Source: Lactifluus volemus (taxonomy: Eukaryota > Basidiomycota > Agaricomycetes > Russulales > Russulaceae). Taken from it: a stretch of 64,000 nt of DNA. The stretch covers positions 558,001 to 622,000 of the forward strand of contig WTXI01000014.1 in assembly GCA_022376515.1 (NCBI GenBank), read 5' to 3'. Below, piece by piece: positions 20,498 through 32,424 of this stretch (positions are counted from its first letter, which is position 1; each line of letters opens with the position of its first letter). The position numbers were made by a program, and so were the translations under genes. Below the pieces are notes generated by a model. The model ran no database searches, was not told the DNA's origin, and worked only from the letters and a program-made list of their open reading frames with translations.

Positions 20498-21998
20498 CTA
20501 ACGATTTCCATCCCAGGGGTGGATAGAAACAGGGTGACCAGAACGCTGACGTGCAATTATGAATGGCTCGATGTCTTGCTGCACTGATTCAATTCCCAAA
20601 TGCTCTTGTAGGTAAAGATTGTCCAATGCAGGTAACACCTCCGTGGCTGTTTCCCCACTGAGCCCTCGCAGCGCTGACACGATGTGTGGATGAATCATTT
20701 GAGATAAATAGAGGGTCCGCACAGTAGTGAATGGATGGAAAAGTTCCAGCCATTGTCTCTCATCCATTTCATCTTGTAAAGTCAATGGAAGCACACATAG
20801 GATCTTGTCAATGTAGAGAGTTTCAATACAGGACATGATGAACGACCCGGAAAGCTGGTTGCACATTTGCGCCAGAGACGAGACTTGCCAATCTACGCCC
20901 CTGCCAGGGATTTCCAATGTGAGGAACCGGGTATAGGAAGGCCGTCTCATTGATGAAAAACCCATCAAGACTTTGTCATTATAAATCAGCATGTATGCTG
21001 TATCGCATGAAATAAGTGCTGGTGCATGACCGATGAACCGAGGGAGTTGTTGGATGTCAAAGACCAGCTGATTGAAGTAAGCTATTTTTATGACGTCGAG
21101 TAGAGGGGCCTCGATTCGGGTCATGAGGTCCTCCAAGTACGCACTGACACCGTGGAAGCAAAAATTGGTGAGAGCAGGGAGGACAGCACGTGTCAGCGGA
21201 GGTGGTGGTCGGGTTATTGGATCAGGACGAGAAGCTGGGGATGTGAAACCGATGGAAAAGTTCGTGAGGCTGGTCAAGGCGGAGATGCACATAGCCATTG
21301 CCTCGGGCGAAAAGTAACCACTATGCGGTATCCGGTCAAGGGTGAGATCGACAAGGTCACTGGATGACAAAAGAAGTTGAGGTAATGTCGGAAATGGAAT
21401 GCGTGTCAAATGGAGTGATCGTAGACGTGGGGCGAATCCACCTAAGAACGTATTGGGAAGCACGGGCAGAGTCGTGCCATACATTTCAAGATAAAGAGAT
21501 TCCAGTTCCGGAAAGGGCTCCTGCATCACTGCGACCAAACGATCCAGTGGGATGCTTATCCTACCGAGCCGAATTCTGCGTACACGGTTAGGGTGCTCGA
21601 GTGCAGCAATTATGTTATCCTCAACTCGAAGATGAACAGAGAAGTACTGTATTTCGATAGGCAAGGGTGGCCGGACATCCAGCATCTTCCTCACAGGTGT
21701 CCTGTCTGTGCAGAGAAGGCGCAGATCGAGACGAAGTGGGGATGCAAAGACGATGTATCTCCATCTTTGGCATACACGCACTAGCTTAGACCATGCCCTC
21801 GTTTTGTCCGAGCGATTAGATAGGCAGAATTCGAAGACGTCTAGGAGGACATTATCTGGAAGTGAACAGATCGTAACGCGGGGAGAAATTTGACCTGCCA
21901 CTGGCAGCGCAACATACAATAAGACATTGTTGTGAGTGTAGCCGATATCACGTACCTCGTCCTCGAATAACACTAAATCCCTTCTTGGAAAATACCAT
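20498..21998 (-). CDS. Fb4: F-box/LRR protein, 479 aa, two exons
   Basis: Model complement(join(20498..21894,21956..21998)). The intron is 61 nt here: a 12-nt insertion before the acceptor TGGCAG compared with the usual 49. Exon 1 reads MVFSKKGFSVIRGRG, so the Gly2 of Fb3/Fb8/Fb9 is absent. F-box VTICSLPDNVLLDVFEFCLSNRSDKTRAWSKLVRVCQ and the whole leucine-rich body are open. Unspliced, the same exon also stays open from an upstream non-ATG codon. It shares with Fb9 the variant VLPALTNFCFHGVSAYLEDLMTRIEAPLL, suggesting they are sister copies. Convergent with psi4. Confidence 0.72.
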
Positions 21999-22321
21999 GC
22001 GATTTCCTATCTTGTGGATTTTGGAACGGGAAGCGTTGGAGGGTGAGTGATGGGGGAAATTAGTGCTCCTTGATTGGGAGTTTGACAATCCATGGCTGAT
22101 GGTCTTTCGAGTGCGCCTGATTAGCGTATATAGTCAGGCACTTTGAAATAGGACCAGTGACTCTTTTGACGTACTTAAGGGGGTTCATCAAATAGTGCGG
22201 TGACAATGAGAAGAGAGGTATGGAAAGTAGTTATATTGTTGATAGAACGCCGCATTGTTCGCCCCCCGTGGATGCGTTGTGTAATCAGTGTCAAGTTGAT
22301 TGAGCATGTCCCACTCCCATC

Positions 22322-23757
22322 TCAATCTTCCCTACTCCAAGTTGCGTCTGGTTCAGAATACTCAGAAGAGCTCGTACGCGAACAACTCGCCTGAAATTCC
22401 TTTCCTCTACGAGCAGGGCGTCGCTCGCGGGCGCAAAACCACCGTCGTGATCGTCGGCTGCGGAGGCCTCGGCAGTTGGGTGGCGGTCATGTTGGTCCGT
22501 TCTGGCGTCGCCCATCAGCGTCTCATCGACTTTGACTATGTCACCCTTTTCCTCCTTCAATCGTCATGCCAAAAGTACAGTACGTGGCACGCGCGTTGCA
22601 AGCTATCGCACCGTTTGTACAGGTCGATCCGCGCTTAGAGTTGTGAAGGGGTGGTGTGAATAGTGCGGAGCTCCTTTTCTCATCCTGCTGGCATATTGGT
22701 AAAACTGACCTGCTCGCGCATTGCGTACAGAACAACGTCAAGGTGTTTTCCTCCATGGGTGCTGGCACAGGTCGGACCCGACGCGCATACAAATTGCCAA
22801 CTTATTCGCGATACACTACGACCCGCTCGCGCGCGCCGTGCGACAACGTCTTCGCGCCGTCTTCTCCCGCTCTGAGCGGTCATCTCCACTAACACCGCGC
22901 TCATCAGACCCTTCCTCAGCGGATGCCGACGCTGACGATGACCCAACATCTGCACCCTCACCCACCTCTTCCGCACGCGAATACTCAATCCCGGTGGTAT
23001 ACTCGTCCGAGGTACCCAGCGACGACGTGACGTTACTGCCTCTGGCCAACTCTGAGCTCGCCAAGGGCTCTGTAGACGAACTGGCACCTCTGCGCGACTT
23101 TCGCGTACGCAACTTGCCCGTGCTAGGTCCGCTCCCGGCAATATTCGGTCTACTTATCGCGACCTATGTGCTGTGTGAGCTCGCGGGTCGACGACCGAAC
23201 GACCCTTGCCTGTCCGTCATCATAAGAAGCTCTACGAACGGATGTGGAAAGACCTCTTGGATCGCGAGTAAACAAATCAAGTACGCATGCCTTTCTCCTC
23301 CTCTCGGAGTGCGCGCTGCACCTGTTAACTGAGTCCCGTTTTCTAGTTCGCTCCCGCTGACGACTGGGGACATCGCGTTACTCTATGACGATTTTGCGCT
23401 TGGGCGATCAATCGTGCCGCCAAACGCTGTGTGCGTGCGGCCCGCGTTGGTGCGCTGGGACCCCCGTCCGCCTCTCAGCCTCGAGAATTGCGTCGTGGGA
23501 GAGATGAAGGAGGTATCGCGTGCGATGTCGCGCGTCTTTTCCATGCTTGATGCGGATGCCGTGTACGAGGAACCGTTTCAACCGAGCGAAGGGCTATGTC
23601 GACACGCTTGAAGAGCCGATCGATCCCGCTCTGTTCAAGAATGGGGATCGTTATCTGGAGCTCCGAGGAGGTTTGGGGCGTCGATGCTGCTCGTGTCGGG
23701 CCAGCAGTTTCGTATTGCGCAGGCACGGCGGTTTCGCGAGTGGGCACTCCAGTAATA
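22322..23757 (+). pseudogene. TCD1 pseudocopy psi5
   Basis: Retains the amino half including VIVGCGGLGSW, but the frame breaks soon after IDFDYVTL, intron 1 is partly deleted (22,670-22,700), the GRPIERPLPVRH segment is frameshifted, and the last exon carries indels around VYEEPF. The 5' hydrophobic segment is absent. It ends about 290 bp from truncated Fb5. Confidence 0.78.
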
Positions 23758-24048
23758 TGTCACATTTTCATTTTTGAATGTCTACGAAACCTTGACTTCT
23801 TTCCACGCATTGTATATCCGCTTATGCAAAACGTAGTGCACACTATCAGTATCCACCAGAAGGTGTTGTCCTTGGGGCCACTAAAATCTATCCTACTCGT
23901 GCAGGATCCATGCGGGTGCCCAGGTTTGAGTCCACTGCAATGCTTTATAACATCTGCGGCATCATATTACATCGAGTGGGTGCCTATGGGACAAAAGGAG
24001 TTATATCTACACAGGGAGAGCCTAGCGAGCCAATAAGAAAACAAGCAT

Positions 24049-24938
24049 TTAAAAAACGTTCTGTAATTCAAAGCGGTAGGGGGCAACAGGGTGAGCAGAA
24101 CCCTGACGTGCGGTCATGAATGGCCCCATGTCGCCCCGCTCTAAGTCAGGGTGAAACCCTAGTAGGTAAAGCTTCTCGAATGCAGGTAACACCTGCATGG
24201 CCAATTCTCCACTGAGCCCTCGCAGCGCTGACATGACGTGTGACTGGATCTTGTGAGATATACAGAGGGTCCGGACAGCAGTAAATGGGCGGAAGAGTTC
24301 CAGCCATTGTGTCTCGTCCATTTCATCTTCCAAAGTCGATGGAGACATGCCACTACACTCAAAGATATAGAGTTTTTTAATACTGGACACGATGAACGGC
24401 TCGGAAAGCTGGTTGCATATTTGCGCCACGGACGAGACTTGCCAATCTATCCGTCTGGATAAGATTTGGAATGAAAAATCGTCGGCTGATGAACAAAAAT
24501 TCATCTCGACACGGTTAGTATAGGTGAATATTTTTGCTGTATCAGGTGTTGGTAGATGAATGATGAACTGAGGAAGTTGCTGGAAGCCAAAGACCAGCTG
24601 ATTGAAGAATGTTATTGTCACGGTGTGAGGTATCGATTTGGGCTATGAGGTCCTCCAAGTACTCGCTGACACCATGGAAATAAAACGTGACGAGAGTAGG
24701 GAGGACGGCACGTGTCAGCGAAGGTGGATGTCGGGTTGTTGGATCAGGACGAGAAGCCGGGGATATGAAACCGATGGAAAGCCTGAAGAGGTTGCTCAAG
24801 GCAGAGATGGACGTAGCCATTGCCTCGGGCGAAAGTAGCCACTATGCGGTATCTGTTCAAGGTGGAGATCGACAAGGTCATTGCAAGACAAAAGAAGTCG
24901 AGGTAATGTCGGAAATGGAATGCGTGTCAAACGGAGTG
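24049..24938 (-). pseudogene. Fb5: truncated F-box/LRR copy
   Basis: The C-terminal two thirds of the family survive in two frames (24,049-24,621 and 24,542-24,820). At about 24,938 the sequence jumps from mid-LRR straight into the upstream block normally found 5' of the gene (GCCAGTGAGAGG..CTTTGACATAC). The F-box, exon 1 and proximal promoter were thus removed by one internal deletion. Dead as an F-box gene. Confidence 0.78.
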
Positions 24939-25249
24939 GCCAGTGAGAGGCCCTTTGACATACCTGAGTGGTTTCATCGAAGAGTGTGGTGACAATGAAG
25001 AGAAATACCGTGTAATCGGTTGATTTTTATTTATTTTAAATATGTAACTATGACGATGACGCAGTCCCCAAGGTACAGAGTTGGATTAGGCAGCAGAGGG
25101 AGGGTAAGTAAACGTAGCGAGGGACTGATAATTGGCAGTGGAGGAGGGCAAAGGAGGGTAAAACTAGATACTAAATCTACGGGTGAACATTGGCTGGGCG
25201 GGAGGCATGGAGTGTCGTCAAGTTGATTGGGTACAGTATGTTACCTTGT

Positions 25250-25700
25250 TACCTTGCTTGCAAGGTACAGTACTTGCCAGTGCGAGGGCTCATCGAAGAA
25301 TGGACGCGCCAGTCACGTCACGCTGGCCGCGGCCGCTGCCATTCGTCGGCGCGTGTTCGTGCACCTGATCAGTGACAATACGGTGTCGTGACCGTGTGTC
25401 CTCAACGACCGATTCGTGCAACCACCGCTGGATGCCGCCTCTGACGACCCCTCCTCATCACACCATCTGCGGTCTTCTATCGCTTTGCTTTGAAGCGTTG
25501 AATGCCATGTCACAACCTTTGCCAACGTGAACGTTCGCACAGTTCGCACGGGTGGTGCCAACGTGCAGAACCTGCTCATTCGCAGCGTACGTCTAAGAAA
25601 TACGTAAACCCGTCGACTTCGATTGGAACTTTGCAGGCAACAGTGCTGCGAAACCACTGTTGGGTGTGTTCTGTCCTGTTTGATGAAGTTCGTGCAGGAC
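25250..25700. repeat. Module M, copy 1 (duplicated at 47.33-47.69 kb)
   Basis: About 400 bp not belonging to the Fb or TCD1 units: GGCGCGTGTTCGTGCACCTGATCAGTGACA, GGATGCCGCCTCTGACGACCCCTCCTCAT and GAACGTTCGCACAGTTCGCACGGGTGGT occur in both copies (each quoted here only to mark position; see key blocks at 25,350, 25,431 and 25,528). It precedes psi6; the second copy precedes psi12. Both pseudocopies then start at the same point (CACAGGTTTTTTCCTC), so module and pseudocopy were duplicated together. Origin unknown; open stretches on both strands are short. Confidence 0.5.
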
Positions 25701-25789
25701 CTCGCGACGTTGCGATGGCACACTTTTCATCAGACGCTCTATTCTCCTATCGTGTGTACCTACACAACATCGATTGGGTATTGATCACA

Positions 25790-26697
25790 GGTTTTTTCCT
25801 CCATGGGCGCTGGGACCAAGTCGGTCCCGACGCGCATACAAGTCGCCGACTTATCCGCGACGTCCTACGGTCCGCTTCCGCGCGCCGTGCGCCAACGTCT
25901 TCGCACCGTCCTCTCCCGCTCTCAGCGGACATCTCCACCGACCCCCCCATCATCAGACCCTTTCTCTGAATGCCGACGCCGACGATGATCCATCTGCACC
26001 TCACCCGCCCCCTCCGCGCGCGAATACTCAATCCCGGTGATATACTCATCCGACTTCCGCATACACATCTTGCCCGTGCTCGGACCGCCCCCGGAAAATT
26101 TGGTCAACATATCGCGACCTATGTGTGTGAGATCGCAGGCCGACCGATCAAACGACCTTGCCTGTGCACCCTCGCAACAAGTTCTACGAACGGATGTGGA
26201 AGGACCTGCGCCTCACGGGTAAACAGATAAAGTACGTATGCTTTTCTCCTCCTTTCGGAGAGCGCGCTCCCCTTGTTAACCGAGTCCCGTTTTATGGTCC
26301 GCTCCCGCTGACGATGGCGGATATTGTGTCATTCTATGACGATTTTGCGCTTGGGCGATCGATTGTGCTGCCGCAGTCTGCATGCGTGCGGCCCTAGCTG
26401 GTTCGCTGGGACCCTCAGCCTCGAAAACTGCGTCGTGGGGGAGATGAATTAGGAATCGCGCGCGATGTCGCTCGTCTTCGCCATGCCTGATGAGGATGGT
26501 GTGTAGGAGGAAATTGTGGGTCTCAACCGAGCACAGAGTTATGTTGACGCACTTGGAGAGCTGATCGATCCCACTCTGTTCAACAACGGGATCGTTATCT
26601 GAAGCTCAGAGGAGGTGTGGGGCGTCGAGGCTGCTCGTCTCGCACAGTTTCGAATTGCGCAGGCATGGCGGTATCGAGGGTGGGCACCCTAGTAATA
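25790..26697 (+). pseudogene. TCD1 pseudocopy psi6
   Basis: Begins at the FSSMGAGTK segment, lacking the Rossmann half. Deletions remove the VPSDDVTLLPL..DELAPL stretch. Stops include TAG at about 26,396 (after SACVRP) and TAG within the terminal exon at 26,449 and 26,504. It ends about 270 bp from Fb6. Confidence 0.78.
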
Positions 26698-26962
26698 TGT
26701 GTTACACCGATTCCATCAGCTTAAGAGTAAATAAGAAGGCCAATCAAATCTGTCCTGTTCGTGCCGCGTCCATGCGGCGGCAGCCATCGTGACCCATTAT
26801 TTCACATTGAGTGAAATTTCATAAAATCTACCTTGGATAATGGCGTGCCTATGAATATACAGGGAGAGCATAACGGGACAATAGGAATGACATGAATCAA
26901 CAGTTGTAACTAGGATTGGCAGGGGTTTGCAGACAACATTGAGCTTCCTCCTACATACTTTC

Positions 26963-28430
26963 TCAAATGACAACAACAGGGTGATCAGAGGACCGACGCG
27001 CGATTATGAATGGCCACATGTCATGCCGCTCTGATCCGGATTCCTGATACCCTGGAACGCAAAGCTCCTCCAATGCAGGTAGCACCTGCAAGGCCAATTC
27101 CCCACTGAGTCCTCGCAGCGCTGATACGACGTGTGACTGCATAGCCTGAGATATAGATACATTGAGGCTCCGGACAGCAGTGAATGGGTGGAAGAGTTCC
27201 AGCCATTGTGCCTCGTCCATTATATCTTCCAAAGTCGATGGAGACATGCCACTACTCTCATGGATGTTGAGAATTTCAATACTGGACGTGATGAACGACC
27301 CGGAAAGTTGGTTGCATAGTTGGGCCACCGATGAGACTTGCCAATCCACCCCTCTACATGAGATTTGGAATGACAAATCGTCGTAAGGTCGTCTTGATGA
27401 AAAAGTCATCACGACGCGGTCCATATAAGTAAATATGTTTGCTATATTACGTTCCATAATTGTTGGTGGATGACCGATGGACTGAGGGAGTTGCTGGATG
27501 CTAAAGACCAGCTGATTGAAGAATGTTATTCTCACGGCGTGGAGTAGAGGGGCATCGATTTGGGCCATGAGGTCCTCCAAGTACTCACTGACACCATGGA
27601 AGTGGAACTTGGTGAGAGCGGGGAGGACAGCACGTATCAGGGGAGGTGGACGTCGGGTTATTGGATCAGGACGAGAAGCCGGGGATTCGAAACCGATGGA
27701 AAGCTTGGTTAGGCTGGTCAAGGCAGAGATGCACGTAGCCATTGCCTCGGGCGGCATGTAACCAGAATGCGGTATCTGCAAAAGGTGGAGATCGACAAGA
27801 TCATTGGAAGACAAAAGAAGTCGAGGTAATGTCGGAAATGGAACGTGTGTCAAATGGAGTGATCGTAGACGTGGGGCAGATCGACCTAAGAACGTGTCGG
27901 GGAGCGTCGGCACAGTGCCTTCTATCTGTAGATAAAGTAAGTCCATTTCTGGAAATGGCTCCTGCATCACTGCGACGAAACGCTCCAGTGGAATCGTTAT
28001 TCCACCGATCAAAATGCTGCGCACACGGTTAGGGTGCTCGAGTGCAGCAAATATGTTATCCTCAACTCGAGGACTAATAAAGGAGGACCGTATTTCGATA
28101 GGTAAGGGGGGCCAGATATCCAGTATCTTCCTCACAGGAGTACTTTCTGTGCAGAGAATGCACAGATCAAGACGAAGTGGGGATGCAAAGACGATGTATC
28201 GCCATCTTTGGCATACATGCACTAGCTTGGGCCATGTCCTCGCTCGGTCTAGTACAGGATCAGGTAGGCAGAATTCGAAGATGTCTAGGAGGACATCATC
28301 TGGAAGTGAACAGATTGTAACACGGGGTGAAATTTGACCTGCATCATACAATAAGACATCGTTGTAGGTATAGCCGATATCACGTACCTCGTCCTCGAAT
28401 CACACTTGATCCCTCTTGGGAACATACTAT
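26963..28430 (-). CDS. Fb6: F-box/LRR protein, main exon open, start uncertain
   Basis: Exon 2 (28338..26963) is open over 457 codons, with F-box VTICSLPDDVLLDIFEFCLP and the complete LRR body ending HPVVVI. The family exon 1 (28,387 to about 28,428) is present with an intact donor, but its ATG-GGA is changed to ATA-GTA, so the usual start is lost. A shifted ATG nearby is out of phase after splicing. Either an upstream start is used or the gene is silenced with an otherwise intact body. CCAAT box retained at 28511-28515. Convergent with psi6. Confidence 0.6.
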
Positions 28431-28879
28431 GCGCTCTCCTATGTTGTGGATTTCGGACTCGGAAGGAGAAGTGTTGGAGGGTGAGTGATGGGGGATATCA
28501 GTGGTTCTTGATTGGGAGCTTGACAATAGATGGCTGATGAGCTTTCGAGTGCGCTTGATTAGGGTACTAGTATAAAGTCAGGTACTTTGAAATAGGCCTG
28601 TGAGAGAAATGACGTACTTGCGAGGGTTCATCGAAGAGTGTGGTGGCAATGAGAAGAGAAGTATGGAAAGTAGTTACAGCCTGAGTACCTTGTCGATAGA
28701 CAGGCTGCGGGTCACACAGTACAGTACAGCATGTGACTCCAAATTGTTTGCCTCGTGGATGCCTTGTGCAATCAGTGCCATCATAGCTGATTGGACATAT
28801 CTTTACTGTAAAAGACAGGACGGAAGGTTTCTGTGGGATCACTCCGAAGACCATCCCGGGCCTCGATCACGCTTTCCTC

Positions 28880-30080
28880 ACTTAAATCGCAACGTCACGC
28901 TGCCATCGCGGACGTTGGCCATATCAAAGGTGCAGTCATGGTGGGTCCCGCACATGCTGCAAGCTATTGCGTCTTTCGTGCGGGTCGACTCGCACAACAG
29001 TATGGTGTAGAGTATGGACGGTGAAGATCCCCTTCAGCTGCAAATCAGGTCGTCATCGTGGTACGTGGCCTACTTTCTTCAAGGTGATACTTTGCATTTC
29101 ATCCCCAAGTCAAGCTGCTTACGCATTGCGTACAGAACAACACCAAGGTGTTTTCCTCCATAGGTGCTGGGACCCGACGCTCATACAAATTGCCGCCGAC
29201 TTACCCGCGACCCATTACGATCCACTCACACGCACCGTGCGTCAACGTCTCCGCGCCGTCATCAGACCCTTCGTCCGCGGACGATGACCCATCGTCTGCA
29301 CCCTCACCCGCCTCTTCTGCACGCGACTACTCAATCCCGGCGGTATACTCATCCGAGGTACCCAGGGACGACGTGACGCTTGCCGCTTGCCAACTCTGAG
29401 CTCGCCAAGGGCTCTGTAGACGAACTGGCGCCTCTGCGCGACTTTCGCGTACGTATCTTGTCCGTCCTCGGGTCCGCACCCGGCAATATTCGAGCTACAT
29501 ATCGCGACTTATGTGTTGTGTGAGCTCGTGGCCTGAGGTAGGCCATTCGAACGAACTTTGCCCGTGCGCGGATGTGGAAGGACCTGGGTCACGCATCACG
29601 GGCAAACAGATAAAGTACGCATGCCTTTCTCCTCCTTTCGGAGCACGCGTTCCTCTTGCTAACCGAGCACCATTATATAGTTCGCTCCCGCTGACGACGG
29701 CCGACGTTTGCGTTGTTCTATGATAATTTGGGGCTTGGACGGTCTATCGTGCCGCCGCACTCTGCGTGCGTGCGGCCTGCGCTGGTACGCTGGGACCCTC
29801 GTGCGCCTCTCAGTCTCGATAATTGGGTCGTGGGGAAGATGAAGGATGTATCGCGGGCGATGTCGCGCGTCTTTTCCATCCCTGATGAGGATGCCGTATA
29901 CAAGGGAATTGTGGTTCTCAACCGGGCGCAGGGCTATGTCAACGCGCTTGGAGAGATTGTCGATCCCGCTCCGTTCGACAATGGGATACTTATTTGGGGC
30001 TTCAAGGAGATGTGGGATGTCGAGGCTGCTCGTGTCGCACATATCGTACTGCGCATTTCGCGAGTAGGCACCGCAGCAAT
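28880..30080 (+). pseudogene. TCD1 pseudocopy psi7
   Basis: Starts in the NRHATAALADVG zone; the Rossmann nucleotide motif is missing. Frameshifts occur around the Asp/Ser insert, which is shortened, and a deletion removes the RHRKKLYERMWKDLLHRES core. The last exon (29,713-30,120) is open but divergent (LDNWVVGKMKDVSRAMSRVF) and has lost its normal stop context. It ends about 340 bp from Fb7. Confidence 0.76.
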
Positions 30081-30421
30081 ATGTTACAAGTTTTGGATGC
30101 CTACGTCCTTTCATGTATTATAATATATCAGCTTATGATAAATGTGGGGCACACAATAAGTACCTACCAGAAGGTGTTGTCCTTGGGGCCACCAAAGTCC
30201 TTCTCGTGCAGGATCTGTGCGGCTGCACAGGTTTAATCCGTTCCTCATTGATTGCAATACTTTATAACATCTTCATTGGGTAACGGCATCAATCATATCA
30301 ATTACAGTACAGTGAATGCGTGCCCGTAGTACAAAAGAAGTCAAATATACACAAGGAGAGCCTAGTGGCCCAATACGAGAAAAAAGCATGGATAAATGGG
30401 ACAGGGTAGATTACATCGAAC

Positions 30422-31978
30422 TCATGTTTTTTGCCAGTGCGTTCCCCTTTCCCAACGGTGGACAGAAACAGGGTGATCAGAATGCTGACGTGCGACGATG
30501 AATGGTTCGATGTTTTGCTGCTCCGATCCAGATGCCCGATACTCTTCTAGGTAAAGATTATCCAATGCCGGTAATAGCTCCATAGCCGGTTCCCCTCTGA
30601 GCCCTTGCAACGCTGACACGACGTGTGACAGCATAGCCTGAGATATATAGAGGGTCCGGACAACAGGGAAGGCGTGGAAGAGTTCCAGCCATTGCGTCTC
30701 GTCCATTACATCTTCCAAAGTCGACGGAAACATGCCACTGGTAATCTCTTGTATGTAGAGATGTTCGATACTGGACATGATGAACGACTCGGAAAGCTGG
30801 TTGCAAATCTGAGCCACAGACGAGACTTGCCAATCTACCCCTCTGCATGAGATTTCGAATCTAAGCAGATCATTGAAGGAAGGTCGTCTCATTGATGAAA
30901 AGGTGATCACGGCGTAGTCGGTATAAATGTATATGTTTGCTGTATCGTGGGGCATAAGTGCTGGTGCATGGCCGATAAACTGAGGGAGTTGCTGGATGCC
31001 AAAGTACAGCTGATTGAATAATATTATATCCATAGCGCGGAGTAGAGGGGCACCGATTCGGGCCATGAGGTCCTCCAAATACTCACTGACACCATGGAAC
31101 TCAAACTCTGTGAGAGCAGGGAGGACAGCACGTGTCATCGGAGGTGGACGTCGGGTTGTTGGATCAGGCCGAGAAGTCGGGGATATGAAACCGATGGAAA
31201 GGTTCGTGAGCCTGGTCAATGCGGAGATGCACCTAGCCATTGCCTCGGGCGAAATATAACCACTATGCGGTATCTTCAAAAGGGAGAGATCGACAAGGTC
31301 ATTCGAGGATAAAAGAAGTTGTGGTAATGTCGAAAATGGAATGGATGTCAAATGGAGTGATCGCAGACGTGGGGTGAATCCACCTAAGAACGTATTGGGA
31401 AGCGCCGGCACCATCCCTTCTATATGAAGAGAAAGAGATTCCAGTTCCGGAAATGGCTTTTGCATCACTGCGACCAAACGCTCCAGTGGAATCGTTATTC
31501 CACGGAGCGAAATGGTGCGTAGACGGTTAGGGTGCTCGAGTGCAGCAATTATGTTATCCTCAACTTGAGGATCAACAGAAAAGTACTGTATTTGGATAGG
31601 CAAGGGGGGCCAGATATCCAGCATCTTCCTCACAGGAGTACTTGGTGTGCAGAGAAGGCACAGGTCGAGACGAAGTGGGGATGCAAATACAATGTATCTC
31701 CATCTTTGGCATACATGCACTAGCTTAGACCATGCACTCGCTCGGCCTGGAGGATTCAGAAACAGATATCGCATGGTCCATCCCCTCGCTTGGTCCAGAG
31801 GCTCTACAGAATAAGGTAGGCAGAATTCGAAGATGTCTAGGAGGACATTATCTGGAAGCGAACAGATTGTAACACGGGTTGAGATTTGACCTGCATTGTA
31901 CAATAAGACAACGTTATGAGTGCAGCCGATATTGACGTACCTCGTCCTCGATTCGAACCTGATCCCTTCTTGGAACAT
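30422..31978 (-). CDS. Fb7: F-box/LRR protein, 518 aa, single open exon with the family intron read through
   Basis: From ATG 31,978 (MFQEGIRFESRTRYV) the frame runs through the position of the family intron without a stop. The intron is 50 nt here instead of 49, so read-through and main exon are in phase. The spliced frame would lack an ATG (GTG at the usual place). The F-box carries an insertion of about 20 residues between its first helix and LVHVCQRW (SVEPLDQARGWTMRYLFLN.., PPGRASAWSK), shared in position with Fb14. The LRR body is complete and ends in a distinct tail HRWERGTHWQKT. CCAAT box lost (ACTGG). Convergent with psi7. Confidence 0.68.
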   Translation of the reverse strand: MFQEGIRFESRTRYVNIGCTHNVVLLYNAGQISTRVTICSLPDNVLLDIFEFCLPYSVEPLDQARGWTMRYLFLNPPGRASAWSKLVHVCQRWRYIVFASPLRLDLCLLCTPSTPVRKMLDIWPPLPIQIQYFSVDPQVEDNIIAALEHPNRLRTISLRGITIPLERLVAVMQKPFPELESLSLHIEGMVPALPNTFLGGFTPRLRSLHLTSIPFSTLPQLLLSSNDLVDLSLLKIPHSGYISPEAMARCISALTRLTNLSIGFISPTSRPDPTTRRPPPMTRAVLPALTEFEFHGVSEYLEDLMARIGAPLLRAMDIILFNQLYFGIQQLPQFIGHAPALMPHDTANIYIYTDYAVITFSSMRRPSFNDLLRFEISCRGVDWQVSSVAQICNQLSESFIMSSIEHLYIQEITSGMFPSTLEDVMDETQWLELFHAFPVVRTLYISQAMLSHVVSALQGLRGEPAMELLPALDNLYLEEYRASGSEQQNIEPFIVARQHSDHPVSVHRWERGTHWQKT

Positions 31979-32424
31979 ACCACGTGCTTTCCTATCCTGC
32001 TGATTTTGGAAGGAGAAGTGTAGGAGGGTGAGTGACGGGGAATGTCAGTGCTCTTTGACTGGGAGCTTGACGACGCATGGCTGATGAGATTTCGAGTGCG
32101 CCTGTTTAGGGTATAAAGTCAGGTAGTTTGAAATAGGACCAGTGAGAGGTCTTTTGACGTACTTGCGAGGGTTCATCAAAGATCGCGGTGTCGATGAAAG
32201 AGACGTACGGAAAGTAGTTATACAGTTGATACGGTAGAGGGACGAGGACACCTGCCAGCGAGGCTCTCCTGTGTTTCTAGGCAACCACATGTCACCCCAA
32301 ATCGTTTGCCCAGTGCAATCATCATAACAAAATTGGGCTGGTTGGGCATTTCTTTACTGTAAAAGACAGGACGGAAGGATACTCTACTCCATCGAGGACC
32401 ATCCTCACGATCACGCGTCCGTCG

